A DNA stretch of 64,000 nt from Isoetes taiwanensis (GCA_021234155.1 JAJEKV010000006.1:5369727-5433726), one strand, 5' to 3'; positions 44,548 to 56,191 are shown, counted from the first letter of the stretch. Numbers and translations are program-made. The notes: generated by a model not told the origin, from the sequence alone.

Positions 44548-44739
44548 TCAATTATTATTATGTATTGTAGAGTATAGCCTTTGGCTACTCAAAATATGCA
44601 ATTTTACATTGATCTTTCATGCATCTTTGAATACAATCAAATTGTCTTTTTCTTACAATACTTGTCTTTCTCTTCTAGGGTTTGAAGTATAAGGAATAAT
44701 TCATTTGTTGTACATTCATTCTTGCTGTCTTACAGACGA

Positions 44740-45187
44740 TGAAGTGGAAGAGAATGAGGAGGAAATACCTGAAGAACTGCAACAAGAGGACGAGCCACCC
44801 CAGAGCAGGGCTATGAAGAAGATGATGGAGAGTATGAGGATGATGATGACGATTATGAAGAAGAAGAATGAAGGAGAACCATATGACCCCATCAAGGGTT
44901 TTGAAATTGTTAATATCCTTCATGATCACGCTTTCGAGCATCTGCAGCAGACGCTCCGTCGTACATGGAATTATTGGGATATGACTAAACAGGAAGCCTT
45001 TGCGCATGCCAACGATCACCTCTGGCAGATCTTCTATGCACTTCGAGACCTCTTTAACTTATTGATCATTAGTCCTACTTTGGATTACCAATATGTGATC
45101 ATTCAGGCATGGGCTAGGTATAAAGTAGTCAGGGCGGTGCAGGAGAGTATTCGTTACTCCATTCTGTACCCCTTCACGCAGCCCTAG
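44740..45187 (+). CDS. Accessory ORF 3 of chromovirus, acidic then helical, unknown function
   Basis: Open from about 44705; the plausible protein begins in the acidic run DDEVEENEEEIPEELQQEDE, then Met/Lys-rich RAMKKMMESMRMMMTIMKKK, then a helical domain: GFEIVNILHDHAFEHLQQTL, RRTWNYWDMTKQEAFAHAND and YVIIQAWARYKVVRAVQESI, ending at TAG 45185-45187. Preceded by TCTTCTAGGGTTTG (44671-44684) and, at the start, by a CTTACAG that could be a 3' splice site. I do not recognise the family. A histone-fold-like or Gag-associated role cannot be judged from sequence alone. Confidence 0.5.
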
Positions 45188-45427
45188 GCCTGATCTCCAC
45201 AGTCTTTTCATATCTACGTGTGCCTTTACTTAAAATGTTTTGTGCATAACCCTCAGTTTTGTGATGTACACCTTCAAGTTTTGTTGTAACCGTCCTTTAT
45301 TGGTCTATACTTCTTGCTATCACGAATTGAATGAGTATACTTATCTTTCTCCTCTTCCTATCTAGACGGTGCATGCCCATGGGCGACACCCGTTCAACCG
45401 GGCCGTCTTACCCTGGAACAGGAGCTT

Positions 45428-46420
45428 ATGATTATGAAGCGCCAGCTTACCAAGCTCCAAGCATATGTATTGCAGCAGAATCTCCCACATGAATATGGAC
45501 CGGAGATTCCTGCTCCACTGAACCCGCCGCCACCACCGGCACCCGCACCTGCACCTGCACCTGCGATCGCTATGGCAAGTCGATCCAAGAGGACACGCCC
45601 TAGTTCCTCCTCGGATGCTGCCTCGGAGTCTTCTGACTCTTCTGATTCCTCTGAGGATGAGGCTGATCATGCCAAGGCCAGTAAAATGGATTACCAGAAG
45701 ACGGTGGATTCCGCCATCACGAGTATATGGAAGAATCGGAAACTCGCGCAGTTTTCGGGAAAAACCAGAAACGGGGTAGATGCCGAGTCATGGCTAGATG
45801 AAATGCAGGAATTTGGGAAGTCATATGGGATGACTGAAAAGGACATTGGCAAAGTGGCCACCACTAATCTTACAGGATCGACGAGGATTTGGTGGAAGGG
45901 GTATGCCCGCTCTGATGGGTTTACAAGGGGAAGGTGCCGTTACAAAGTTTTTGCTAAAGCCTTCAAATCTCATCGTTGCCAGCAGATCCAAACTTTCTAT
46001 CGCTTGGAACAGAAAAACATGACTGTCCAAGCTTATACAGATGAGTTTATGCGCTTATGCTTATATGTCCCTGGGATTAATGAGCGTCGGGCCATCGAGG
46101 GCTACATAGAGGGCCTATCCCCTACTCTCAAGAAGATGGTTCGGGCCATAGATCCTAAAACTGTTGCAGAAGCAGAGGCGAAGGCGCTCAGCCTAGAGGA
46201 AGACACCCCAAAATACCAACTGCCACGACCCTCTTCGTTCACTCAGAACAAGGGGTATACACCTTACCGAGGGCGCTCGCCTAGCCCAGGGCCTCCTGCC
46301 TCTACTGGCTATCAGAAGAATGATAAGAAGGTTTCCTTCACTGTGCCAGAGAAGCCTGCCAACACTGCCAGGGCCTTCAGGGATATTCTCCAAGCTATCC
46401 CTAGGGATCAGCGTGAATAG
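45428..46420 (+). CDS. Chromovirus Gag (capsid), ended by a premature stop
   Basis: Starts near MIMKRQLTKLQAYVL, with a Pro/Ala linker (PPPPPAPAPAPAPA) and an acidic Ser run. The capsid-type domain follows: FSGKTRNGVDAESWLDEMQE, GSTRIWWKGYA, FYRLEQKNMTVQAYTDEFMR, INERRAIEGYIEGL, as in plant gypsy Gag (retrotransposon gag family). TAG 46418-46420 interrupts the frame just before LRREKACYRC and the rest of the CCHC knuckle (CYRC..PGHRMQEC), which is intact beyond it. The stop looks like a CAG-to-TAG change. Confidence 0.9.
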   Translation: MIMKRQLTKLQAYVLQQNLPHEYGPEIPAPLNPPPPPAPAPAPAPAIAMASRSKRTRPSSSSDAASESSDSSDSSEDEADHAKASKMDYQKTVDSAITSIWKNRKLAQFSGKTRNGVDAESWLDEMQEFGKSYGMTEKDIGKVATTNLTGSTRIWWKGYARSDGFTRGRCRYKVFAKAFKSHRCQQIQTFYRLEQKNMTVQAYTDEFMRLCLYVPGINERRAIEGYIEGLSPTLKKMVRAIDPKTVAEAEAKALSLEEDTPKYQLPRPSSFTQNKGYTPYRGRSPSPGPPASTGYQKNDKKVSFTVPEKPANTARAFRDILQAIPRDQRE

Positions 46421-46939
46421 TTACGTAGGGAGAAGGCCTGTTATCGTTGTTTCTGCCCGGGCCACCGTATGCAGGAATGTCCTTTCATCACCCAAACAGT
46501 GCAGGCTGCTCTAGCAGATATGGATTGGGAGGACCCAGAGAATGCCGTGGAGGATGATGCGCCTGACTATATAACAGGTGAGTCTCATATATATGCTGCC
46601 ATTGAAACAGGCCAAGCCAACCACCAGCCCTTTGTTATTTCTACGGTGGGTCAAGTAGATTGTAAACCTTTTGTCATTCTTATGGATATGGGTAGTACTC
46701 ATAACTTTGCATCTCCTAGAATGGCAGAAGCTTTACAGATTACCCCTTTGAAGTCTAAGCCACACCCAGTTACGTTGGCAAGTGGTGCCATACGCTACAC
46801 CCGTGGTCGTCGTATCAATTTGAATACTCAGTTGCCAGGAGCATCTGTTGCTCTCAGAGCCGAAATAATAGATATCGGCCGATATGATCTCATTGTGGGA
46901 ATGGAATTCTCAGCGCTGCCAAAGCCAACATTGATGTGA
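46421..46939 (+). pseudogene. Zinc knuckle and aspartic protease region of Pol
   Basis: Continues the Gag frame: knuckle CYRCFCPGHRMQEC, then QPFVISTVGQVDCKPFVILM, DMGSTHNFAS, and IGRYDLIVGMEF. The protease active site is normally D-S/T-G; here it reads D-M-G, which would be inactive. A one-base shift near 46905-46930 breaks the frame before [12 protein letters not shown]-like sequence and TGA at 46937. Confidence 0.85.
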
Positions 46940-47012
46940 GAAACGGGAAGTTACCTGCAATGCGGCCAATGGAGCCCGAGTTACGATAGCAGGTAAGCCG
47001 ATTAACCCTATT

Positions 47013-47880
47013 ATGCAATGCATTTCCTTACGCCAATTGCATAAGGCTCTCAGGAAGGCACAGATTACGGGCATGGTCCGACTTGCTTCCGTAGAAACTA
47101 AGTCTAAAGAGGATGAAGTTCTTGATGCCTTGCCGCCAGCAATAGCCATGATTCTTCAGGAATACCATGATCTTTTTCCTGATGAAATCCATCGGCTACC
47201 ACCTTTCCGAGGGGTAGAATGTGAGATTACCTTGGAACCAGGCACCAAGCCTACCAGCAAGGCCCCGTATCGCATGAGTCTTCTTGAATTAACCGAGCTT
47301 AAGAAGCAATTACAGGAACTCCTCAAGTTAGGCTTCATCCGGCCTAGTGTCTCACCATTTGGAGCCCCAATACTCTTTGTTAAAAAGAAAGATGGCACTA
47401 TGAGGATGTGCATTGACTACCGGCAACTAAATAAGCATACTATTAAAAATCGCTATGCTTTACCATGGGCCGATGATCTTATGGATCAGTTGCAAGGGGC
47501 TAAGTATTTCTCCAAGATTGATCTTCGCTAAGGATATCACCAGATACGAATTAAAGAGGATGACATCCATAAGTCTGCTTTCCGGACTCGTTACGGCCAT
47601 TATGAATTTACAGTGATGCCATTTGGCCTGACCAATGCTCCGGCTACCTTTATGCGCCTTATGAATGATGTCTTTCGTGAATATCTTGATGATTTCGTTC
47701 TTATATTCTTTGATGATATCCTCATATACAGTAAGACATTAGAAGATCATGAACGACATCTTCGCTTGGCATTGTAGAAATTGCGGCGACACCAATTGTA
47801 TGCCAAGTTCTCCAAGTGTCGTTTTGCCACCACCAAGGTGGATTATCTGCAGAAGGAGTAGCCACCGACCCAGCTAAAAT
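47013..47880 (+). pseudogene. Reverse transcriptase region of Pol
   Basis: [60 protein letters not shown], then in-frame TAA (47529-47531), [37 protein letters not shown], and the catalytic box FFDDILIYS (47707-47733; the family usually has F-I/V-D-D). TAG at 47775-47777, and a small deletion near 47845 that removes the usual GHV/I after DYL. All main RT motifs can be seen but the copy is inactive. Confidence 0.95.
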
Positions 47881-48805
47881 CGAGGCAGTCAAGGAATGGC
47901 CCATTCCAACCAATGTGTCTGAGGTTCGCAGTTTTCTAGGTTTGGCCGGGTATTACCATAAGTTTGTCAAGGACTTTGCCAAGCTCACTGCGCCTCTAAC
48001 TGATCTGACCAAACATGACAAGGTCAGGGATTGGATGGCACACTGGAAAGACAAGATGCAGACTGGCTTCCAAGCTTTGAAGGATGCTTTGACAACAGCT
48101 CTTGTCCTTACAATGCCAGATCCTCAGAAGGATAAATGGGTTGCCACAGATGCTAGTAAAATAGCTACTGGGGGTGTTTTAATGCAAGAGGGTCGGGTAA
48201 TTGCTTATGACTCCCGAAAGATGAATGATGCCGAGCAACAATATTCCACGCATGACCAGGGATTCCTTGCTATTGTACATGCCTTGCGTATTTGGTGGCA
48301 TTATCTGCTTGGACGGCGATTTCAGTTAGACACTGATCATCAAAGCCTCCAATATATCTTTACGCAACCCCATCTCAATTTGAGACAAAGACGGTGGATG
48401 GAATTCCTTGATGAATATGATTTTGAGGTCATTTATAAACCCAACAAGCATAATGTTGTTGCCGATGCCCTTTCCAGGCATCCGTTCGTCACCCGCACGC
48501 ATTGTAATGCTATTTCCACACTCTCCAGTGAGTTTGGGAAACAGATCCAGCAGACCCTTCCTACAGATCCACAATTCCAAGAGGTATGGCAAAGTGTATG
48601 TAAAGAAGCCAGAACGGATAAGGAGAGGAAAACCTTCCGCCATTATAAGAAGGAAGCTGAACTCCTTTATTATAAGAACAAGTTATGTGTTCCCGAGACG
48701 TCTGGGGTTCGGAAACTCATTCTCTATGATACACATAACAGTCCGATAGCAAGGCATGCGGGATTTACGAAAACCTATTTCAAAATCCGCTCCAGCTATT
48801 TCTGA
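47850..48805 (+). pseudogene. RNase H and integrase zinc-binding region of Pol
   Basis: EGVATDPAKIEAVKEWPIPT and FLGLAGYYHKFVKDFA connect RT to RNase H. RNase H: WVATDASKIATGGVLMQ, YSTHDQGFLAIVHALRIWWH, LDTDHQSLQYIFTQPHLN and KHNVVADALSR (catalytic acidic residues retained). The integrase HHCC zinc finger follows: THNSPIARHAGFTKTYF, TGA 48803-48805 replacing the Trp codon of the usual F-W-P-G-M, then IKQCQTCQQTKAEQ. Confidence 0.9.
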
Positions 48806-48811
48806 CCAGGC

Positions 48812-49252
48812 ATGAAGAAGCATATTGCCAGGTACATTAAGCAGTGCCAGACTTGTCAGCAAACAAAGGCAGAACAGTTGCGTATTCTGGGTGAATTGCA
48901 ACCCCTCGACGTACCCAATGCGAAATGGGAAGTTATTACCGTGGATTTTATCGTGGGGCTTCCGGGTACCTTAAGGGGGTTTGATGCCTTAATGGTAGTG
49001 GTCGACAAACTTTCTAAAATGGCACATTTCTTGCCATGTCGTACCACGGATACTGCATTGGATACCGCCTTGCTTTTCACCAAGGAAGTGTTCCGTTTAC
49101 ATGGCATGCCTCGTACCATTATATCGGATCGGGATCCTAAGTTTGTTAGTGCCTTCTGGAAGGATTTCTTCAGCACTATTCAAACTAAGCTTGCCATGAG
49201 CACGGCTTATCACCCACAGACAGATGGTCAAACCGAGCGTACCAATCGCATT
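48812..49252 (+). pseudogene. Integrase catalytic core, interrupted at its end
   Basis: CQTCQQTKAE, then WEVITVDFIVGLPGTLRGFD (first catalytic Asp), TIISDRDPKFVSAFWKDFF (second Asp) and YHPQTDGQTERTNR (catalytic Glu in TER). The frame is cut after TNRI at 49252 by the nested units and resumes at 54872 as IEDMLCNYVWN. So the DDE triad is complete, but the C-terminal helix of the core is displaced by 5.6 kb. Confidence 0.95.
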
Positions 49253-52200
49253 AGTACGATTTATCTGCGTTTTGAGATAAGCAGATAAATCCGCTTCTTG
49301 AGGCTAGTTGACAGGTTCCCTCTACAGTATTTATGTCTGGTGCCTCCTCCTCTGTCGTTATCAGCTGTTGTTGAGCCTGTCCCCTTTAGGTCGCTCGTCT
49401 AGGCGCTTGATTTTTCTTAGGCGCCTTCTTCCCTACTTACTGCATGAGAGTCTTCTATAGTCGCTTGTTTCAATCCGTGCTTCAAGATTGCCCCTATTTT
49501 TTGGTTTCTGTGCCTTTAGAATATCGAGTCTCCTATGCTTTGCCACAGTTCGTTTCGTCTTGGATCCTAGGGTTTTCTCGATCTCTAACTTTTATTTTCT
49601 CCAGGCGATTTCAGAGTTGGAGGCATGCGGTTTATGCAGCAAGGCGGCAGGGTCACCCTCAACGAATTTGGGCTGTAAATTTTTATTTTCTCCAGGCGAT
49701 TTCAGAGCTGGAGGCATGCGATTATGCAGCAAGGCGGCAAGGTCGTCCTCTACAGGTTTGGGCTGTATTTTTTACATCGAATCTCTTTGAGGCAAATCAA
49801 GAATCTAGTTCGTGCAAGCAAGCAATTCGACGCATAGTAATTCGAAGGTCAGAGTCTGGAATACGCCACAGGTTTTACTTCTTTGTTCTACTTGGTTCTT
49901 ATTCCATAGCGACCAGCTTCTCAGGCCTATCTGCGATCTGCTATAGAATATGGTAAGTATTTTTCCTAGTCGACTTCCAATTCAAGGCAAAAATTTCAGT
50001 CGCTTCTTCAGGTCTGTTGGTGATCTTCCCTAGCTATAATATCTTTCTAGAGAAAAAATTTCTGCGGTTATTTTGTGCGCTATGCCATGGTCCTTTTCCT
50101 AATCTAGGCTTGCTTTTTCTAGTATTTGAGCTCGTTAATTTTTCCTCTAGCATGTTTGAGCATCTGCTTAGGGATTTTTTATCTCATTCCTTTGCGTTGA
50201 ACTCGTTTCCTCTTGCCATGTTTATTTCCAAGTGCCGGTTGGTCTGTTTCCCTTTCCTGGAGTTTTGCTTGGTAGCTCTCAAACATGTTGCAGTGCGCAA
50301 TCCCTTTCCTGGAGTTTTGCTTGGTAGCTCTCAAACATGTTGCAGTGCGCAATCGTCATAAGGAGTCTAGGAGTCGTGTAGACTAGGTTCAAGGTTTATT
50401 TATTGGGGAGGTTCCTTTGCTATGTAGTTGCCATGCTGCCAGGTTCGAATGAGCTAGAGTTGCATTATCTTTGTTGTTCTAGTTTTCCAGATCTCCATTT
50501 GTTTCTAGCCGTTAAATTGCCTCTTTTTTGGAGGTTCTAGTTTCCAAGATCCCATGCTTGTTTGATGATCCAGCCTTTCGAGTGCGGTCGAGTTTAGCTT
50601 CTGCTATGCTTCTGGTCTCTATGATCGTGGCCAGGTAAATGTTGCTCTTTTCATTGTCATTTGGTTCATACGTGGCTCTTTGTGTCATTGTCATTTGGTT
50701 CATTAGTGGCTCCTTGTGACAAGATTTGGGACATGTTTCTTAGTTCCAGTGTATACAGATGTATTAAGTTCATCGTGTAGCATTTCTCTTGTATTACCTG
50801 CTCTCTAGCAAGATGCAAAAATCGTATTGTTGTTGCCACTGATCTATGAACTCTAGCAGCTCTAATACATGTTTTGCAGTATGTTGTCTTCCACTTGCAG
50901 ATAGTGCCTTGGTTGCCACATCAAGTATATGGTCCAAAGAAGTGTTTTTACGTCACCCATTGGTGTACAGGCTCTAGCAGCTCTAATACAGATGCTTTAA
51001 TTGCAATCATTAGTTTGTTGTTTGGTAGTGCACATCTTTAGTTGCAGCTCGTGAGGCTTTCATGACAAGCTGGACAAGTATTGATTTTAGTATTTGTGGT
51101 TCCAAAGATATAGTTGGGTGCACTTTTAGACCTGCTTGCAGTTTTACTTGAGTATGATACTGGTACTGAGGCTTGTTGTCGGTGGGAATCGTCGATGGAC
51201 GCATGGTTGTGGCACCAGGTATAGCAGGTAGAAGCAGTTTGCTTAGGACATTTTAGTGAATCGGCATTGCTAAGAACTGTTCAAGAAGGTTGTCCCGATA
51301 ATTTTGATGGTCTAGTTTGCTACTGTTTCAGCTTGATAAGTTCCTAGCTTCCATCTATGGTATAATTTAACAATGGTATTTTTGAAGCCTCTGACCTAGT
51401 ATTTGATAAGTTCCTAGCTTCCATCTATGGTGTAATTAAACAATGGTATTTTTGAAGCCTCTGACTTAGTATTTGAAGCAGATATGCAATCTGTGTAGCC
51501 GGACCTAGTTTTGGAGCAGATATAGAATCTATGTGGGGCGTATGCTTTTTTGTCATCGCATTTTAAGTATTTCTAGCGTATGCCAGTTTGTTAAACTATT
51601 TCATTTAATCCCGTGACCCACTTCTAGATTCCTTTTGCATTATTTATTCTCTGTTAACATTCTCGTCTATGTTGCGAGAATCAACACTTTCACTATGCTG
51701 GTGCGTTGGCACTAATGTTAATATCCGCGTACTACGTTGCATTCTCGTGGATTAGCGGCATTTCACTTGCTCCCTTTGAAGTCCATCACATTTGGATTTA
51801 GGGTCGTTCTTTTGTTGGATTCTTTTTGTCGGATTCGTAGTCTTGCATTTTATGTGTTCATAGACATCATGTGCTTGTCTGTCATGTGCGTGGTCCTCTC
51901 TTTTTTCTTTTGTAAGGAGTACATAGTTTATTTAATGGGGAAAGGTTAGACGGGGCCTTCTGAGCTTAAGTTTTTATGCGTTTTTAGTGATTGCATATTG
52001 GTTGGTTGGCGCCAGAGCCATTGAGCCTTTACTGAGTTGGATTTTTCTATTCAAGAGTTTGAAACCATTGAGCCTTTACTGAGTTGGGGTTTTCTATACA
52101 AGAGTTTGGTTAAGTTTGTTTTTAGCGTTCTTTTTATTCTATTAGTTCCTCTTTCCTATTTTCTGGCTTCTACAATCTTACATGGAGTTTACATGCTATG

Positions 52201-53840
52201 TTTAATTTTTTGAGGTTGGACGTTCTGAGCTCAAGCTTTTTATGCAAATGGTAAGGTTAGCTTTTTATGCAAATGGTATGGTTAGAGCGAGGGCCATTGA
52301 GTCTTTATGGAGTTGGAATTTTTTCTATACACGACTTTATTGCCATATGCTGGTTACGGTATACTTGGTATTGGCACCATTATTATTGTGACTGTAGCCT
52401 CTGATTCATTATCCATGCACTACTTTGCATTTCTCTTGGACTCTAACCTTTGTTGCAATTCATCTTAATTGGGTCTAAAGTTTTTGTATTAGTTTGAAGT
52501 TCTTGTAGTACTCACCCATGTAAACTCTTGGAGGGATGTGTACTTGTTTTAATGATGTGTCAAAATTGGTGGTCCATCTATGGTTTGAGATGCTTTACTT
52601 GCTTCGTTGGCCTTTTTGGCACTATAGACATAGAGGCATGTATAGTCTTGATTGTCCTCTCTGGTTTATGCGACTTGTTGCTCTCACGCCATGTACAATC
52701 TTTCTTTTTCCCTTGGTCAGTCTGAGGTTTGTTGAATTTCTGAGTTCGTCTGGTATAGCCTAGTCGTTTCCCAACATTGTTAACTTACTTCTATGGTTCT
52801 CTAGGCCTAATTTTGCTAGCATGATATGGTTCTTGCAGTTTTGCGCCTGTCAATTGCGAGCTTTGTTCTCGTTCTCTCATGATTGCTTTCGTTTACCATT
52901 TTACTTTGGTGCATAGTTATACCCGTGGTGTGGTGGTTCATGTAAGTTCTCTCAGACTAGTCGTCTTTCAAGCCTTGCTTTCACCTTTGTTCATTTCTTT
53001 TCTTGTGGGCTAGATTACCTATTATAAAGGTTGACTATCGTGCCTGGTTGGTCAGTTTGAGTCCTGCTTTCAATCATTCCATAGTCATTTCATTGTTCAA
53101 TCATTTTCTTTGTTCAATTTGGGTAGGACAAGTTGATGAACCTTCTTGACTCCAACATGCTTCTACTTTAGATGGCTTACATCTTTACATAGTGGATGGT
53201 TGCGTTTTTTCGTTTGGATGAGATAGGACATTGTTTTACTGGTCATACCCTTGTTCGTTGGTAAAGTCTGCCAGACTCCTGGTCGCAATTTTATGAGATA
53301 TGGCATCGCTTCGCCCTCATGCCTTGAATGTTGTTGCCAAGATTGTTGGTTTTGTTGACATGACTTTCCTTTGCCTTCTTGTTTTTTCATAGGAGGATTG
53401 TTACATGCTTAGTCTGGGATGGTATAATTTGATGCTTTGGGAATAGCATTCCCTATGATATGGTTCGGTGTTTTTAAAACGTATTTGTGAGTTTTGTGTT
53501 TGGCATGCATCTTCAATTGGTTGGTATAGCCAGGTTTGGGGAGTGAATTGCAGTTTGTAGTGCTTCTTGGAGGGTCTCTTTTGTAAGGCTTATTCCTCTT
53601 GGTGTTTTAATCTTCTAGACAACCCTTGGGTCGTTTCTTTCTTGCTTAGATTTGGCCGTCGGGCTTCATTTAGCTTTCGAGCTTGGGCACCTTTGTTGTA
53701 CCATTTCCCGCATTGCCACGGTTGCGTCATAGCCTTGTAGATGTAGCGATGTAGTCACCGTTTAGTAGATTCTTTTGCTGTTTCTGCCTCTTTTGTCAGC
53801 ATGGTTGTTGGTCTGTGTTGGAGTTCAACTAGACTCTAGA
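49253..53840 (+). mobile_element. Nested unit 1 (4,588 bp), Helitron-like termini
   Basis: The 5' terminal 147 bp (49253-49399) are identical to those of unit 2, and the 3' terminal 45 bp (53796-53840) match with one difference; the interiors are unrelated. The 5' end has a perfect 11-bp stem (GATTTATCTGC...GCAGATAAATC, 49258-49291). The 3' end has a hairpin GTTGGAGTTCAAC about 12 bases from the terminus. The interior is T-rich on the plus strand, without convincing genes, but full of short tandem doublets (49576-49770, 50247-50355, 51337-51478, 52018-52105). Non-canonical termini (no 5' TC or terminal CTRR). Confidence 0.7.
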
Positions 53841-54871
53841 AGTACGATTTATCTGCGTTTTGAGATAAGCAGATAAATCCGCTTCTTGAGGCTAGTTGAC
53901 AGGTTCCCTCTACAGTATTTATGTCTGGTGCCTCCTCCTCTGTCGTTATCAGCTGTTGTTGAGCCTGTCCCCTTTAGGTCGCTCGTCCCACCCCCCACCC
54001 TCTTGTGCCTTTGGGCCTTTTATAGTCGGCGTTTTAGAGGTAGTCCCTAGTATTTTTATTGTGGGTGATCTTGAATCATCGTGCCATGTTTGGTGGTCCT
54101 TGTGCCAAGTCTTGAGTCATCGTGCCATGTTTGGTGGTCCTTGTGCCAAGTCTTGATTTTGTAGTGGCTCCTTTTTCATGAGTGGTCGTCCCTTTTGGGC
54201 ATGCCTTTGTGTTCAGGTCTTTCTTTCATTAAGGGATTTAGTGTTGTTGTGATGGTCCTTGTGCCAGCGTAATATTTGCTCTCACACCTGGTAGTAGGTA
54301 AGATGTGGATGTTGTGGTGTCCCTTGTGGCATGAGTTTTTGGCCCTCATGCTAGCGTTTTGGCGGCCCTCGTGCCTGGAGTAGGGCCTTTGTGTCCCCTG
54401 GATGTTGGATTGGTGGTTTTGCAGGTTATAGGTCGAGGGCGAGCGTTACGAATGTGCTTGTCGTCACGATGGTTTTCTTCGGGAGTGGCTCCTTATGCCA
54501 TGTTAGCTTGGAGTTGGATTAGACCTATAGGCATGAGTTGCCCCATGGAGTTAGGCTGTCGTTATATGAGTGGACGGCTCTTGAGTTTGGTAAACTCTTG
54601 TTTTGGTGGGGTTGTCGTTTTGCGCAGAATAGAGTCGAGGGCTTACAGATTTGCGCAAGTATCTTGGCATGTTGGGGTCGTGTTGGACATGAGCAGCGGA
54701 GGCCTATAAATCTTTATGAACTTATTTTGAGTTTTGGTCCTTTATGGTGCTTTGATCCTTTTGTATGCCCAAAAGGCCGGTGTGCATGAGGGATTATTTG
54801 AAGTGAAATATTATTGTACTACTGCATCAGCATGGTTGTTAGTCTGTGTTGGAGTTCAACTAGACTCTAGA
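53841..54871 (+). mobile_element. Nested unit 2 (1,031 bp), head-to-tail with unit 1
   Basis: Follows unit 1 with no spacer. Shares its 147-bp start and 45-bp end; the interior (53988-54826) is different and shows a local duplication 'gaatcatcgtgccatgtttggtggtccttgtgcc' (54070-54155). The chromovirus integrase frame resumes at 54872. Joining 49252 to 54872 gives TNR-I-I-EDML with no duplicated target bases needed. Confidence 0.7.
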
Positions 54872-55732
54872 ATTGAAGATATGCTATGTAACTATGTCTG
54901 GAACAAACAGTCTCAATGGGCAGACTACATTTATTTGGTTGAGTTTGCCTACAATAGTACTAAGCAGGAGTCCTCAAGGATGTCTCCTGTGATGATTAAC
55001 TATGGCTACCAATGCCTTACACCAGACACGTGGCATAATCCAGTCTCTAAGGTGGAGGTGTCCCAGCAATTGCTTGCAATTATGCATGGCCTGGTTGAAG
55101 AGGTTCGGGCATATTTGCTAGCTGCAAGAGCTCGACAGAAGAGTCTAGCGGATCGCCACCGTACTCCTCGGGAGTTTCAAGTTGATGAGTCGGCTTGGCT
55201 GAAGATTAAGGTCAAGCAAGCCAAACTTAAGATTGGCAACTGTAAGAAGCTTGCACCTAGATGGGCGGGACCATTTCGGATAACCGAAAGGATAGGGCCT
55301 CAGGCCTACCGGTTGGATCTGCCTGCTCATCTAAAGGTCCATAAAGTTTTCCACGTAAGTCTTCTCAAGAAGCATCATCCGAATCCAGAAGAGGTACTTG
55401 ACACACCAACACTCTTGGAGATGACTGAGGATCAATTGGAGATTGTACCAGAAGCTCTACTTGATCGTGGCTATAAACAAACCCGTCGAACTCAAATTTT
55501 TCAATACTTGGTCAAGTGGAAACACTTACCCATGGAGGATGCAACATGGGTTCTTAAGGCGGATTTGGATAAGACTTACCCGGACTTTATGAAGGAGTGC
55601 CAGGGCCGAACCATCCAAGATGCGATCATCTCCAACCCATATGGTAAGCGGAGTGGTCTATTAGTGCGACAGGGGTCATATGAGTGTAATCCGGTATGGA
55701 TTCCTTTAGGGGTTGGGTTACATGCATCCTAG
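54872..55732 (+). pseudogene. Integrase C-terminal part and chromodomain
   Basis: IEDMLCNYVWNKQSQWADYI and FAYNSTKQESSRMSPVMINY complete the integrase core. LAPRWAGPFRITERIGPQAY and VHKVFHVSLLKKHHPNPEEV form the GPY/F-type module. IFQYLVKWKHLPMEDATWV is a chromodomain with the aromatic cage partly present (Y...W..W). The chromodomain targets chromoviruses to particular chromatin marks. The frame is open from 54872 to TAG at 55732. Confidence 0.95.
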
Positions 55733-56178
55733 ATGGGAAAATTGGGCATATAGGCATTCATGATAGGACGCGTTCGTCTATGGCCATTATGGGAATATTG
55801 CCATTCCTTATGCCGAGACGACATGCAAGCCCTAGACATGATAGGACCCTTGCATTCATATTTTTCTTTCTTTAAGAGGGTGGTCCCTTCAACCACACTA
55901 TTTCACTTAATTCTTAAACACTAATGCCTGTCCTTCTGCAGGCCAGTAGAGCGTACTCGTAAGCTGCAGAAGACGGGAGGCCTGACGTAGTAGGCCAGCT
56001 TGTGTTTTGAATTTGACTTGTTTTGGAATGTGTTTCAAAATACTCCTTACTGTTTTGTCTAGACGGGACTTTTTGTCCTACTGTTTTGCCTATGTAAACT
56101 TTCTTATTTCAATAAACTAAACTTACGTTGCTGCAACTTTCTCTCCACTAACTTTAATGCTGAGGACAACATTAATCC

Positions 56179-56190
56179 AAGGGGGGGAGA
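56179..56190 (+). other. Polypurine tract
   Basis: AAGGGGGGGAGA directly before the 3' LTR start at 56192; the plus-strand primer site of LTR retrotransposons. Confidence 0.85.
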
Positions 56191-56191
56191 A

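Noticed and set aside
49253-54871. LTR retrotransposon nested in the integrase
   Set aside because: The shared start and end are joined to different interiors, no TG...CA ends, no primer site and no target duplication were found.
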